Source of the DNA: Aaosphaeria pasadenensis
Lineage: Eukaryota > Ascomycota > Dothideomycetes > Pleosporales
Direction of reading: 5' to 3'
Assembly (NCBI GenBank): GCA_022813625.1
Contig: JAKLMB010000039.1
Coordinates: forward strand, 186,001 to 250,000
Length of the DNA stretch: 64,000 nt
Shown piece after piece: positions 43,806 to 54,497 of this stretch. The notes under the pieces are model-generated. The model saw only the letters and a list, made by a program, of their open reading frames with translations. It was not told the DNA's origin and did not search any database. Position numbers and translations under genes: made by a program. How positions within the stretch are numbered: position 1 is the first letter of the stretch; each line of letters begins with the position of its first letter.

Positions 43806-46422
43806 TCATGCTGCAGCGATCAGCTCAGTCGCGCTCTGAATCAGGAGCTTGCGGTAATCGAGAGCCAAGGTAGCCTTGACTGCATCTTGAACCAGACGGT
43901 GCAGAGAGAACTCCTTGCTGTTTCGTTTCTCTGTATGAGGGAGCACCGGAGCAGTTCTGTTCTTGCGCTCGCGTAATGGAAACTCTTCTCCGGAAAATGC
44001 TCCAGTCTGCCACTTTTGGATGAGTAGGAAACGAAAAGATCTTCTTGGATGCAGTCCAGATCAAGAACTGAACACAGGTGCAGTAGAGTTTGCGCCTCTT
44101 GCTTAAATGGTCGAGCGCAAAGACAGAAGCGATGGTTCCTCTACGGAGGCTGATGCGTCCCCCAACCGAGCAGTCATACCACTCACTTCGTTCAGACCAG
44201 TCTTTGTATCTCCCAAGGAATTCAGAGAAGCCTAGCTGCTGATACCGTACGATGCCTGCCATCTGCGCAATTGCAAGGGAAGGCCCCCTAGCTCTTTTGA
44301 AATTTCTCTGGCAGTCTCATCGCTCTCGTTACTGGGGCGGTGCGCCAGTCTTCAGAATGATTGAGCGCCTCTTTCCTCGCTTAAAGGGCGGATATTGACA
44401 CTGGTACCTCCAGTGCCCATCCTGTCTTTTGCAGAAGGATCTCGACTTGTCACTAGAATTGAACCACCCCCAATTATTGGCCAGTACTCTTCCAGGATTT
44501 CAAAGTCGTCGAGATTGTCGAAAACGATTAGCCAACTTGCCTCGGTCTGACCGGTGATGTCGGTTCCTGAACGGATGACTTTCCTAGGATTTGCCAGCCA
44601 CCCTTTTGCCAGTTCTCGCCTGGCGACTGGATTCTTGATCGCATTAGGGTCCTCGAGGCCCAATTGCCTGGCAATGTTTCCGAAATCTTTGCAGCATCAT
44701 GACTGTCAGTTATTGTATTGTTTCTGGTAACCAAGCTCGCTTAGCACTCAATTACTTGCCTTCTTCAAGTTTTCCAGTATTATCTGCACGAAACCAAAAG
44801 ATAGCATCAAATTTTCCCTTCCTTGTGAAGACAAAGTGAATGGCGATTTCAGATTTCCCTGGCCCACCTTGGCCATAAAGAGTCAGATGTGTCGGCCGCG
44901 CAAAGCTCGACGGGTGTAATTGTTGTAATCTTTCCCCCTTGGGCACAAGGACATCGTCCAGAGTGTCCAGGATATCCTCCCTCTCCACCTCAGAAGTCCT
45001 TGTTGTACAGTCAGCTCTCGACCATGAAACAAGGAAGATGAGCCGATTTCATTGTCGTTTGAAAGTTGTTTACAACCGGCAGTATATCAAAGCCTTGTGC
45101 CGTTGACGAGCCCGCGACAGTATCAGTGCTTGCATGCGCACCATCAGGTTGTGGACGCTGTCCAAGCCCGCTGGATACGCCAACTATAGATGACATCCTC
45201 GAAACAAGTCCTCCAATGGAATCGCCGCTATCAAACTCTGTGGATATGTCAATAAAGATTCCATTTGATACATAGTTGAATATCATCGAGGGCGTAGTCC
45301 GTCAACATCCGTGCGGCCGTCAGAGGCACATGCGTTCAAGCGGGCACTCTTTAACCGCCTTTGGACATTCTTCGATGCTGCGGAGCACAAATTTGAATGT
45401 TCGCATTCAACTCCTAATCCTAAACAAGTCTCGGTGCGGGCTTGAATTGTAGCGAGCTGTTTGTCGACAAGCTAAGAAATGTCAGTCTTCCTGCATCCGT
45501 AGCCCTGTGACACAAGACACGTGGGACAATATGAACGAGCGGTGTTTGGTACGGCGTCATGCTCAACCTACGCTCCACTTACCGTGGCCAATCTTGATCT
45601 CTTGATGAATTGACCCTTTCTAACTTTGGACTCTATGCTCTCGTACACAGATAACACATCAAAGCGGATGTCAATATCTTCGAAGAGTAAGAGTATATCC
45701 TTGACATGGAAACATTCGTCGTCAAGGCACGTCAGACACTTCCGGGACATATTGGGCGCAATAGCCCACATAATCAATTGCGTACGCTCGGAGAGCAGAA
45801 CCTCGTCGCATGTACTGTGTGGTGTTCCGAGAAAGACGACGGCTGCCGTGGACCACGGGATCTCTCTGTATGCGGTCTGGGCATTGGTAATAACGAGTGC
45901 CTCATCAGAGCACAATTAGCATTGCCACCATCTTCATGATAGATAAAGGGCAATTCTCTACACCTACTTGCTTCAGGATTATGCCGCCTAGACTATGGCA
46001 AATGAATACGAAAGACCGTCCTTTTCTCTATAGGCATCATTGTTCAACTAAGCATGTGAAAATGGTATGTCCAGAGTCGGTATGTCCGTACCTCAGCGTG
46101 TGACTGAAGACTAGCAAGCTGCTCCGCGAGGGGAAGGCCCAGTTCAAGGAACCGTAGCCAGGTGAAGTTGTTGGAGAGCGAGACGTTGTATTCATACACA
46201 AAGTACTCAAGCGCCCCATTTCCTTGATTCTCTTTCACGACTGACCATTCAGTAGCTGCTGGCGTGCCGATGCCTGGAATCAGAAGTACACTGCAAGAAA
46301 TTGAATCAGTTCGTCGCAACCCTATAATCAGACCAAGAGTTTGGCTGTCAGGCTCACTTAACGCTTGCGTCACGATTGTTTCCCGTGCCGAACAAAGCCC
46401 GTAGCTTTGGAGTCGTGGCCAT
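43806..46422 (-). pseudogene. NB-ARC NLR pseudogene with lipase-like N-terminal domain
   Basis: The 5' part splices cleanly: exons 46422-46358, 46290-46092, 46027-45968, 45900-45583 and from 45471. They give MATTPKLRALFG, VLLIPGIGTPAATEW, the nucleophile elbow ICHSLGGIILKQ and AAVVFLGTPHS, a hydrolase fold with its serine intact. The NB-ARC part has TLYGQGGPGKSEIAI (P-loop) near 44850, WLIVFDNLDDFEILEEYW (Walker B) and GSILVTSRDP near 44450, and GGLP..AIAQMAGIVRYQ near 44260. It is broken by stops near 45050 and 44985, a TGA at 44354-44352, a one-base shift near 44275 and further shifts between 44100 and 43925, before a normal end (EFSLHRLVQDAVKATL). Intact relatives are NLR receptors tied to heterokaryon incompatibility and immunity in fungi. 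One intron (44759-44687) has a GC donor. Confidence 0.85.
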
Positions 46423-46999
46423 TTCAATGTTGCTTGTGTAGAGCGCTGCACGGCCTCACTATGATGAGGAAGGAATCGAGGGCAGGAAATAATGAGCTTA
46501 AGGTCGAGATCGGCTGCCAGAAGGGTAGAGAAGCTCAACTCGGGAGGGTACCGTGCGAGTGGTCATCACGTTTGACGAAGGCGAATAATTGGCAGTGCCA
46601 TTTGATGACCTCACAGCATAGTAACCCCGATCTGCCAAAAAGGTGCGTCTTCTATGGAGCCGTGCCTTCACCGGAATCATGCAAGACGACGTCTCCACTG
46701 CAATCCCCGCACTTGTGATACGCAGGATTGAATCAATGGACCAACGAGGTGAGACCAACGCACCCACACCACATAGCCTGTTCAAAGGCGAATAACATGG
46801 AAACATACCAACCCAGGTCAAGTCCTGTAGCTAGCCTCAGACCAATTGCCATCATTGTTCGCTCCACCTAGGAATATTCAAGTATTGAGCACGGCCACTA
46901 GGTATCAAGCCAGTGGTTATGATTTTTTAACTTTGTTCAGACAAGCACACTATTCTCGACCATGCTCATGTCTGCATGGTCGACGATTGACGATCAAAA
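46423..46999. other. Spacer between pseudogene and duplicated remnant
   Basis: No intact gene is seen. A minus-strand frame near 46860-46750 (MMAIGLRLATGLDL, then WCGCVGLTSLV after a shift) could be a fragment of something older, but it is too short to name. Confidence 0.35.
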
Positions 47000-47725
47000 T
47001 CCTCACGTCTATCATACTGTGAAACGAGCGGATTTGCTGAGACGTTCTAGGATACATGCCTATGAACAAGACACCAAGTAACCAGGCCATAACATGCGGA
47101 GCCTGACTCGGCTTCCGCCTTGTCCACCAGTGGAAGTGATTCATCAAGCGGCTGGAACTCTTTGGTGCTCCCACTTTGATAAGCAGTAAATCAAAGTTAA
47201 GATTTACAGCAGCAGCAGCAGTTAACTAGTCGGTGACTGCACCAAAGGCAGCTTAGAGTCGTCCCACGAACACTACTCAACGAGATCGTAACTATTCTGC
47301 CCATGTAAGCCTAACAGGCGTCTGACATTGATCATACGAGTAGAAAGTAAGCAAGAATTTCAAGCAAAAAAAATAGAAAGAAAAAGACCAAACTGCTCAC
47401 ACCCAAAGAGCAGGTGACCAATAGAAATTTTCCATTGAAAAATCAACAAGAATTAATGGCAAGGCTGAAATCTATCAAGGTATTCAATATGCACATAGGT
47501 GAAATTGGGCAATCAAAGGCCGAGATCACGGAGATAGGGGCTGAGAAAAACAAAGCTCATAAACTATCCTGATCCTCGAATCATACAGTGTATGTTGACC
47601 ATATCTGACACGGCCCAGAGTCGAGGCCTATAATATCTCCTGCATTGTAGACACAGCCTTGGGACACTATCGTCTGATGGTCATGACCCCTCGGTCATTG
47701 AGAGATTGTTGATGTGAAGATTCTT
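47000..47725 (-). pseudogene. Decayed second copy of the 5' end and promoter of the gene at 40.1-43.2 kb
   Basis: The stretch aligns by eye with about 42900-43620 in the same orientation, offset about 4.1 kb. Matching landmarks include tgaacaag, accaagt, cttccgcc, caccagtggaag, ccactttgataagc and gtcgtcccac in the coding part, and gataggggctgagaaaaaca in the promoter. The start codon is lost (CAT to CAC on the plus strand), frames are broken by indels and new stops, and the rest of the gene is missing. In the portion compared, G-to-A and C-to-T changes relative to the better copy, often at CpG, outnumber the reverse, as after repeat-induced point mutation, though transversions are present too. 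Confidence 0.75.
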
Positions 47726-48149
47726 TGATCGGGCGTTATAGTTCAGTCATTAGACGGAATTCGATATGATCGAAGAGCGAAACAGGAGTACCCTCATCAG
47801 CTATCCAGTCAGCAGGTCGTCACCTAGATAGCAGAAAGGGAAAGACGATGGAGCTCCACCAACAAGGCTAGCGCCCTGTTTCTGTGAAGGTGGTTGTGGG
47901 CGTCCTATGGTGCGTCGGTAACTAGTCGTGCCACTTTAAAGTGGTGTAACATTGGGCTCGTATTCTTCCGCATTTTTAGCCGGTTGTGTCACAGTCCAAC
48001 TCAGCCGTGCTTGAGCCCAACAAAAGTCCCTCAAAGCTGACGCCCCTCTTTTTGTGTATGTATAGATATTCTTTTATTTGACCTCTCTTCATCGATCAGA
48101 ACAACTGATCAATCATCTCCTCTTCACAGAGCGAGATGAGTCACGTGAT
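47726..48149. other. Spacer before the tRNA gene
   Basis: No coding exon is seen. A stretch near 47738 (gttatagttcagtcattaga) resembles a tRNA D-arm but has no matching T-arm. A T-rich run lies near 48070. Confidence 0.4.
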
Positions 48150-48250
48150 GGGCTTGTGGTTTAGTGGTATAATTTTCCCTTAGCATATGACGTCACGCAC
48201 CTCATAAGTAAACATGGGAAAGGTCCTGGGTTCGATTCCCAGCAAGTCCA
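48150..48250 (+). tRNA. tRNA-Ala (anticodon AGC) with a 29-nt intron
   Basis: The acceptor stem gggcttg pairs with caagtcc, followed by discriminator A, and includes the G3:U70 wobble that marks alanine tRNAs. The anticodon stem ttccc/gggaa encloses the loop TTAGCA-T with anticodon AGC (48182-48184), interrupted after position 37 by about 48186-48214. The T-arm ctggg-ttcgatt-cccag is perfect, as is the B-box ggttcgattcc; the A-box tttagtggtat fits. The downstream T run (ttttttt near 48256) is a good polymerase III terminator. Confidence 0.93.
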
Positions 48251-49330
48251 GCATCTTTTTTTGCCAATATTTTTGTCTGGAATTACTCCTGAGTGCGTTG
48301 TTGGAGACGGGAGATATGTTTTTTTCGATGAGTTTTCTTAGTGGCGTTGGGCGGGTGGCGGGCGGTGTCCCTAGATGGGACTAGCGCTTACCGCCTGGGA
48401 TATGCCGCATAACTTTGTTCTGGCAACGCCGCCTCAACATGGGCCGTATTAGGATGTATTAATACAAGATAGGTACGAGTACTTTGCTTTGCTAATGGCA
48501 ATTGTGACAATTCCAATTGTGATAGCTGTTGAGATGTTGCGATGAATTGCCTTCCGGCATATTCTATACTAGATTCTATGCAGGCAGGCAAAATGATCAA
48601 GTGTCCGACTTGAATCTACATTCTTCGCAAGGATAGGTACGAAATAATGCCGTGCCCATCAAAAATTTGAGAAAAGGCTTCCTCTCAGTCTTTGGGGGAG
48701 ATGTTCGTCGAGTGCGCAAAGATGGTGGTAGTATAGGACTGCCGTGGAAGGCCATTTCTTGATGTAGCAAACATCACGACTCCAACCATTGAGAAAGATC
48801 ACACGAAGAGCAATTCTGATTAAGAGCAATATGTAGTCTCGACCATTGATTCAGTCCTCTCCTATAAGGACCACGTGCAAGTCGCACTTCCATTAACAGC
48901 CGGTTCTGGGCTTAGTGCACGGAATACCTGCTTAGTCTAGACCGTGACCTGCGTCAAGTGCGCCCTATAGTCATTAATTTAGCAAAGAGATACCCTATTT
49001 CAACGACGTTCCGCCGCCATTATGTAGAAGTCAACATTAGGAATTCGGCTCATACGGAAACGAACGAAGAGGGAACCCTGACTTGGGCCATGTAAAGAGT
49101 GTATCATGTCCACGAGCTCAACTTACTGTACGCTTTGTTTGAATGTCCATCCGTGCTCAGTTATTCACGCCATAACTCGCAGCCGATACTGTGTGGTAAT
49201 TGATGAAAGAGCTGCAACCCCAAGAGAGGAATAATCTTCCGAGACCGCTTCAAACTCCACATAGAGAATTTCCCAATTGTGATTCCAGGGGCCTTGATAT
49301 TAGGATCAATTGCAGCATACGAAACGAGCC
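48251..49330. promoter_or_regulatory. tRNA terminator and upstream region of the transcription-factor gene
   Basis: The first bases hold the polymerase III stop (cttttttt, about 48256). The remainder has no supported gene. The right end is the promoter and leader of the homeobox gene; its frame is open a few codons before the ATG at 49331 but without another ATG. Confidence 0.5.
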
Positions 49331-52205
49331 ATGTTCAATTCGATCCCCGATCTGGGCGTCCCTGCAACTGCAGGGCCATCCGTTCCGATTGAATCGCAGG
49401 CCAATCTCGATTTCCAGGCCCTTTTTAATGAAACCATAAATATCGAAACCGATTGGCCAATGGGGCTGTCTGGAGATGCTACCTCTCATGGTGTTGATGC
49501 CGCTCTCTTTCAAAGAAGTCCTTCTGTTGCCTCCAACCAATCTAGCATCCAGGAGCAGTTGGGCGAGTCTGGTTACAATTCTGTCGACAGCTCTGCTGAA
49601 AACTCTGTTTCTGTCTCTATTTCCGAGAAGTCTAATGTGCCTCCTCCTAAAGTGGGTACTAGATTGTCCCGCGATACTATTACCATCTTAAGACGTTGGC
49701 TCTTTTCTCACCTTGATCACCCATATCCCACCGAGGCAGACAAAAAGTCGCTGCAGTATCAGACTGGGCTTAGCAGGACACAAGTATCGAATTGGCTGAG
49801 TAATGCTAGACGGCGCGACAAAATATTCATTCAGCAACGTTCCTCATCCTCTGCGGAGAAACCCAGGAAAGATGATGTCGCAGGAGCAGTTGAAATACCC
49901 CGGAGATCAGGAACTCCAGCACCTTGGGACAGTCCTCGTTATAAGACAGATGACCCTCTGCAGCGCTGGGTGGAATCTCCGCCCGAAGACGAGCCGGCTG
50001 ATCTTACAGCGATTGCCAATGCTGCAGCCTCCAGCTCCAGAAACTCACAAGGTACGCCAGATATTTCCAGGGTGCAGTTCGTGTTTGCATTTCGATTAAT
50101 GATCAATGAACCACAGATTCCGATGGGAGCATCTCCAGAAGAGAGTGGCAATTGCAACCACGTTCTCGTCCATCTTCGGTGGGCAGCAGTGGTAATTCGG
50201 CTTCTAGCGAACAATCCACTGCTTCCGCGCACTCATATTCCTCTGACATCTCTGGTGTATTGAGTCGACGTCCCCTTGGGCGCAATCGCGTACGCCATCG
50301 AAGGCGGCCAATTCGGACACCTCTACTGCAACCGAAGCACAAATATCATTGTACTTTCTGTACTGATACGTTCCGAACCAAGCATGATTGGCAACGGCAC
50401 GAAAAATCCCTTCATATGCCCCTGGAAAGATGGGCATGTTCACCCAATGGACCTACTGCATTCAACGAAGACCTTGGAAAAGATTGCTGCGTATTTTGCG
50501 GTCACATCGAACCTGATCTCAATCACATAGACACACACAACCCAACAGCATGTCAACAGCGAGAGTTCAATCGAAAGGACCATTTGAAACAGCATCTACG
50601 GCTCGTACATGACAGTCAGCTGCTCGACTGGTCAGAGAAACTATGGAAATCGGCACCGTTAGAAATCCAATCCCGATGTGGGTTTTGCGATTCCACCTTG
50701 GATACTTGGCCAGCTCGAGTCGACCACCTGGCCGAACACTTCAAGATGGGATCAGACATAGCCGATTGGAAAGGAGATTGGGGCTTCAATGATTCGGTAC
50801 TTACGGTGGTAGAGAATGCTGTTCCGCCGTGTCCGTCGGCCTCTTCAACGCATACAAACAATTGCTAACAATGGAGCAGATCTCATTGAATATGAACGAA
50901 GTTCACCGTACCCTTATCAAGCTAGCCGATCGCCTCCCGAGTCCCCTCGAAACGCGTACGAACTTCTACGATTGGAATTAGATCATTTCATGCGGCTATT
51001 CTATGATAAAACTGGGAACATGCCCAGCAACAAAGATGTACAGCTTGAGGCTTGTCGCATTATCTTTGCCTCTGAAGTGTCCTCCATGGAGCAAGAGCTT
51101 GGTAAACTTTCGGCATCCTGGTTGCGCGACATAGTCACGGCGGACAAAGACTTGACCCGGGAGGCTCGATTCCGACCAGTACGATCCAGAGCTGAAAGTC
51201 TGATGTCATATTTGCACATCAAAGGCAAACTGGGACCATTTGAGAACTGTCCCTGCGAGCTGCAGTTGCTACAATATGTTGTCACTAGGAACTCACTACA
51301 CCAAGGACTCATCACCGACCAAGAGTTACAGAGTGAAGCTATCCAGGTGCTTGTTCGACTTTCCAGCAGTTGGCAGGAATGGGGTGTTTCCTCAACGGAC
51401 TTCGTGACCAACTGGCTCAATCAAATGATTATCTCTTCTCCCACGTCTTGGCTTGATGGATTCAGGTCGAGGCACAATCTCCCTCGCCCCGCTGCGCCGA
51501 TTGAGCCATCTTTTAGCGGAATGGATGATATCTTTGAGCCTACGGCCACTGAGAATCTTGGTGGAGTTCCCCTTTTCGACATCAGCGGAGAATTTCACGG
51601 CGGCAAACAACAGGTTTTAACACCTCCTACCATATTGCCTGCCAATTCCGAAACCGTCAACCACAGCCCCTTGCTCAATACAACCCCAGGCCATGGACCA
51701 GCGGGAAACCACATGCAATCTTTCACCATTCCACCAGACAACGTTCAACATGCATCCGGCACCACATCACCACCATTGCCGATTCCCCAACACCTCGTTC
51801 TCTCCCGTGCTTCGTCGCCAGGGAATCCTATTGAAAACCCCAAGGTCAACGTGGCCAATCTGGATAAACCACCCCAACCAGCAACTCTGTCCTTCGTACG
51901 CGACTACGCGTTCTTCAACGACGCGAACTTCGAAGAGCGTCTGATCCAGGAACTGCGACGCTGGGTTGCGTCGACCATGTCGCCCAACAATCCTAACTGC
52001 CACGTCCCGTCTGATGAGGAAATCCAGCATCAAGCTCGATTTATTGTTTTTGAAGAGTAAGTAATACCGTTGAGTTCCCATTGCGAAGTACTGTATCTAG
52101 ATGGTTTAAACTGACTAAATGGCACATAGTGGCGATCCTTGGAATCAGACTTCTGCGGACCATCCTCAGTGGTTAGAGAATTTCAAGCGTACTGTGGGTA
52201 TATAG
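49331..52205 (+). CDS. Homeobox (KN/TALE) plus C2H2 zinc-finger transcription factor
   Basis: Four exons (49331-50051, 50117-50830, 50880-52056, 52130-52205) give 895 residues. An acidic, Ser-rich N-terminus is followed by a TALE homeodomain (LRRWLFSHLDHPYPTEADKK ... TGLSRTQVSNWLSNARRR) at about residues 115-165, with the WxxNxRRR recognition helix. After a Ser/Arg-rich linker come C2H2 fingers: YHCTFCTDTFRTKHDWQRHE, a second Cys-pair region around CCVFCGHIEPD ... QHLRLVHD, and CGFCDSTLDTWPARVDHLAE. The long C-terminus has helical segments (LLRLELDHFMRLFYDKTGNM) and a Pro-rich part. The third exon was joined with a gtccgt donor and gctaac branch point, the only choice restoring phase. Proteins of this class act in fungal development; the target here is unknown. 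Confidence 0.88.
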
Positions 52206-52457
52206 CGATCACGATGCGGTTTTAGGTGGCCTTGTAGATTTTGATTTCATGTCAAATGCTTCGTTCAATGATTCAGAATCAAGTACTTCAATTTTTGTTC
52301 GACACGCAGATGTGAAGTAGTACTATTCGCTAAAGCAAATTTGAGCGATGACATCCTATGTATGTAAATATTTCTCTCGTCAAATAATTTCGAAAATTCG
52401 GATTTGGTTTCGTTGGGTTGATAGGGTGCCCTAGTTGGTTCAAAGTCCTCCCATTGA

Positions 52458-53975
52458 CTACGCCTTCTTAATAACATCCTCAAACCTGCAAAGTGTTAAT
52501 CCTGTTCTATGCATTTGAAGAAGAATTGAATGTCTTCCACTCACCTCTTCAGTGCCAACTCAAGCGTCTCCCTAGTCATCGACGAATACACCATCCTGAA
52601 CCATCCAGGCTTGAGAGCATGTTCCTCATGTGGCTGCAAGAAAAGCCCACCGTCAATGAACTTCTGCGCCAGGACTTCTTCCCGTCTCTCCTGGGAAAAC
52701 CCCTCGCTCTCCGGTGGCAGATACGGCGACAGATCGATCCAAACAAAGAACCCAGCATTAGTCCCTCTCAGGTACTTGACTCCGATCTCATTCAACCGCC
52801 CAATGACAAATTTGTACGTATCAGCAAGCCGTTCACGGCTTTTGCCAATGAACGATCGAACCCATTCGCGATCTTCCAGCATGGCCGTCGCGATGGCTAT
52901 GGATGGCCCTGAAGTGCTGTGGAAGCGAATCACATTCAAGAGGGATTCTTTTAAATCCTCGTTCTTCGATATCAGCGCACCAATGCGCAGACCCGGTGCG
53001 CCAAAGTCTTTGCTCATGGCGTACGTAACGTGAAGAAGGTTCGGGTCAATGATATCGGTTGGATTAATGGAGAGTGCCGATGTGAAAGGGACGGTGTCTG
53101 GCTCGCCGGAATCGAAGACTGAGAGTCCGTAGACCTCGTCGGAGATGAAATGGATCTGTTGCTTTTGGCAGAACTTCATGAGAGCGACCAAGGTCTCCCG
53201 GGGATAGCATCGCCCTGAACCGGTAAGTAAGCAAAAGAAGAACGAGTGTCTGGGTCTAGGGCCGTATTCACCGAGTGGATTGTGAGGATTGACAATTAGT
53301 AGAGCGCGAATCTTGACGCCTTCGCTATTCGATTTCAGAAGGGCCTTTTCATAGGCGTCTACCACATCAGGTTGAAAGCAGGTCTCTGGCTGAGTGTCTG
53401 CGGGCACAACCGCGACTTCAGCCTTGTTTCCGAAATCAAGCTCAAATCGGCCGTAGTAGGGACGTGAGAACAGCACACCCTCGCCAGGACTGGCAAGACT
53501 GAATGCAAGGATCTCGTGTAGTGCAGTTGCAGCAGAAGTTGCTCTGATGTCCTTTCCGGTGAGGGGTTCGTAGGGGTTGAAGTAGTCGTTGAGGAGGCCT
53601 GCCAATGCTGTTGGGAATTTTGGCCCACCTCCTGCGGTGCTGAAGCTGTAGGAAAATGCTTTGCCAGGAAAGAAGACCTTTGGCAATTATTAGTATGTAG
53701 TCTGGATTACATGTGCATATTACTGGAGAATGGGCACCTTATTGTTCGCAAAATCTTCGAGCTCTTGTTGTATGAGAAACTTGAAAGACAGCAATGTCAG
53801 TACTTCAGTCTCTTTGCCGTAATTGGAATTTATTGGTCTCTTAGCTAACATTTTCTGCTGTCGCAAATGAAATTCTCCCTTCTGGATTGGTTTCTCGGTC
53901 GTAAGTGGTACCCAAAGCAAAGCGCCATGGGATCTTCGTTTGATCCGCGATTTTTTGACCACGATGAGAAAGCAT
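52458..53975 (-). CDS. PLP-dependent aminotransferase, ACC-synthase-like
   Basis: Five exons (53975-53850, 53779-53738, 53677-53272, 53214-52545, 52485-52458) encode 423 residues. The N-terminus (MLSHRGQKIADQTKIPWRF, then GRISFATAENFLIQQELEDF over the first intron) and FPGKAFSYSFSTAGGGPKFP match the fold-type I group that includes 1-aminocyclopropane-1-carboxylate synthases. NPHNPLGRCYPRETL, SDEVYGLSVF and the PLP lysine in YAMSKDFGAPGLRIG are all present. The 57-nt third intron is free of stops and in frame, so it is easily kept by mistake; removal restores NPLGRCYP. Many fungal members are amino-acid aminotransferases or unassigned rather than true ACC synthases. The gene is divergent from VPS18. 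Confidence 0.9.
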
Positions 53976-54497
53976 TTTGGTATAACTAACAGAGGTAAAT
54001 GAAGTAGTCGTCTGAAAATCTGTTCTAAACAAAATGAATTATCTTCGATATATATATTCCTGAGTATACTGATCGCAGGTTCTTCGGAGAAAGTATCAAT
54101 TATCAGATCATCCCAGGCAACAAGAGAAGCGTATTCCGAGCATCTCTTATGTTCGGAGTTGTGACAACCATGTTGGCTTCTCGGAATAAATGAAGAGAGA
54201 TGATTAATATGCTCATTCACCTCCCTAAGACGGTTAATCTGATGTGGAGCGACATCGCATTCGCCCGTATGACGCCCTATCACGTGATCTATCCCCAGCG
54301 CCAAGGTACCTTCGACTCCGTGCGGGTCGGGGGAGCTCTCAAGCTCGCATCTGTAGGCGTCATCCTGTAGCAACAAGATTCCCTTTCCGAACCACGCTGG
54401 GAGTTCCCAATGGCGCATATCGAACACGAGCTGTAGTCCGACATACTAGCCATGCTGTGATACCTTAGGATATCCCACCGCCATCCGAACTCGAGAA
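53976..54497. promoter_or_regulatory. Shared upstream region of the aminotransferase and VPS18
   Basis: About 520 bases lie between two divergent start codons. Long minus-strand frames here are not supported by any recognisable protein. No specific site is claimed beyond a TATA-like tatatata near 54050. Confidence 0.45.

Noticed and set aside
47735..47790. tRNA-like D-arm sequence
   Set aside because: No T-arm, acceptor pairing or terminator follows.
40000..49300. Transposon as the cause of the duplication and decay
   Set aside because: No transposase, reverse transcriptase, terminal repeats or target-site duplication could be read.
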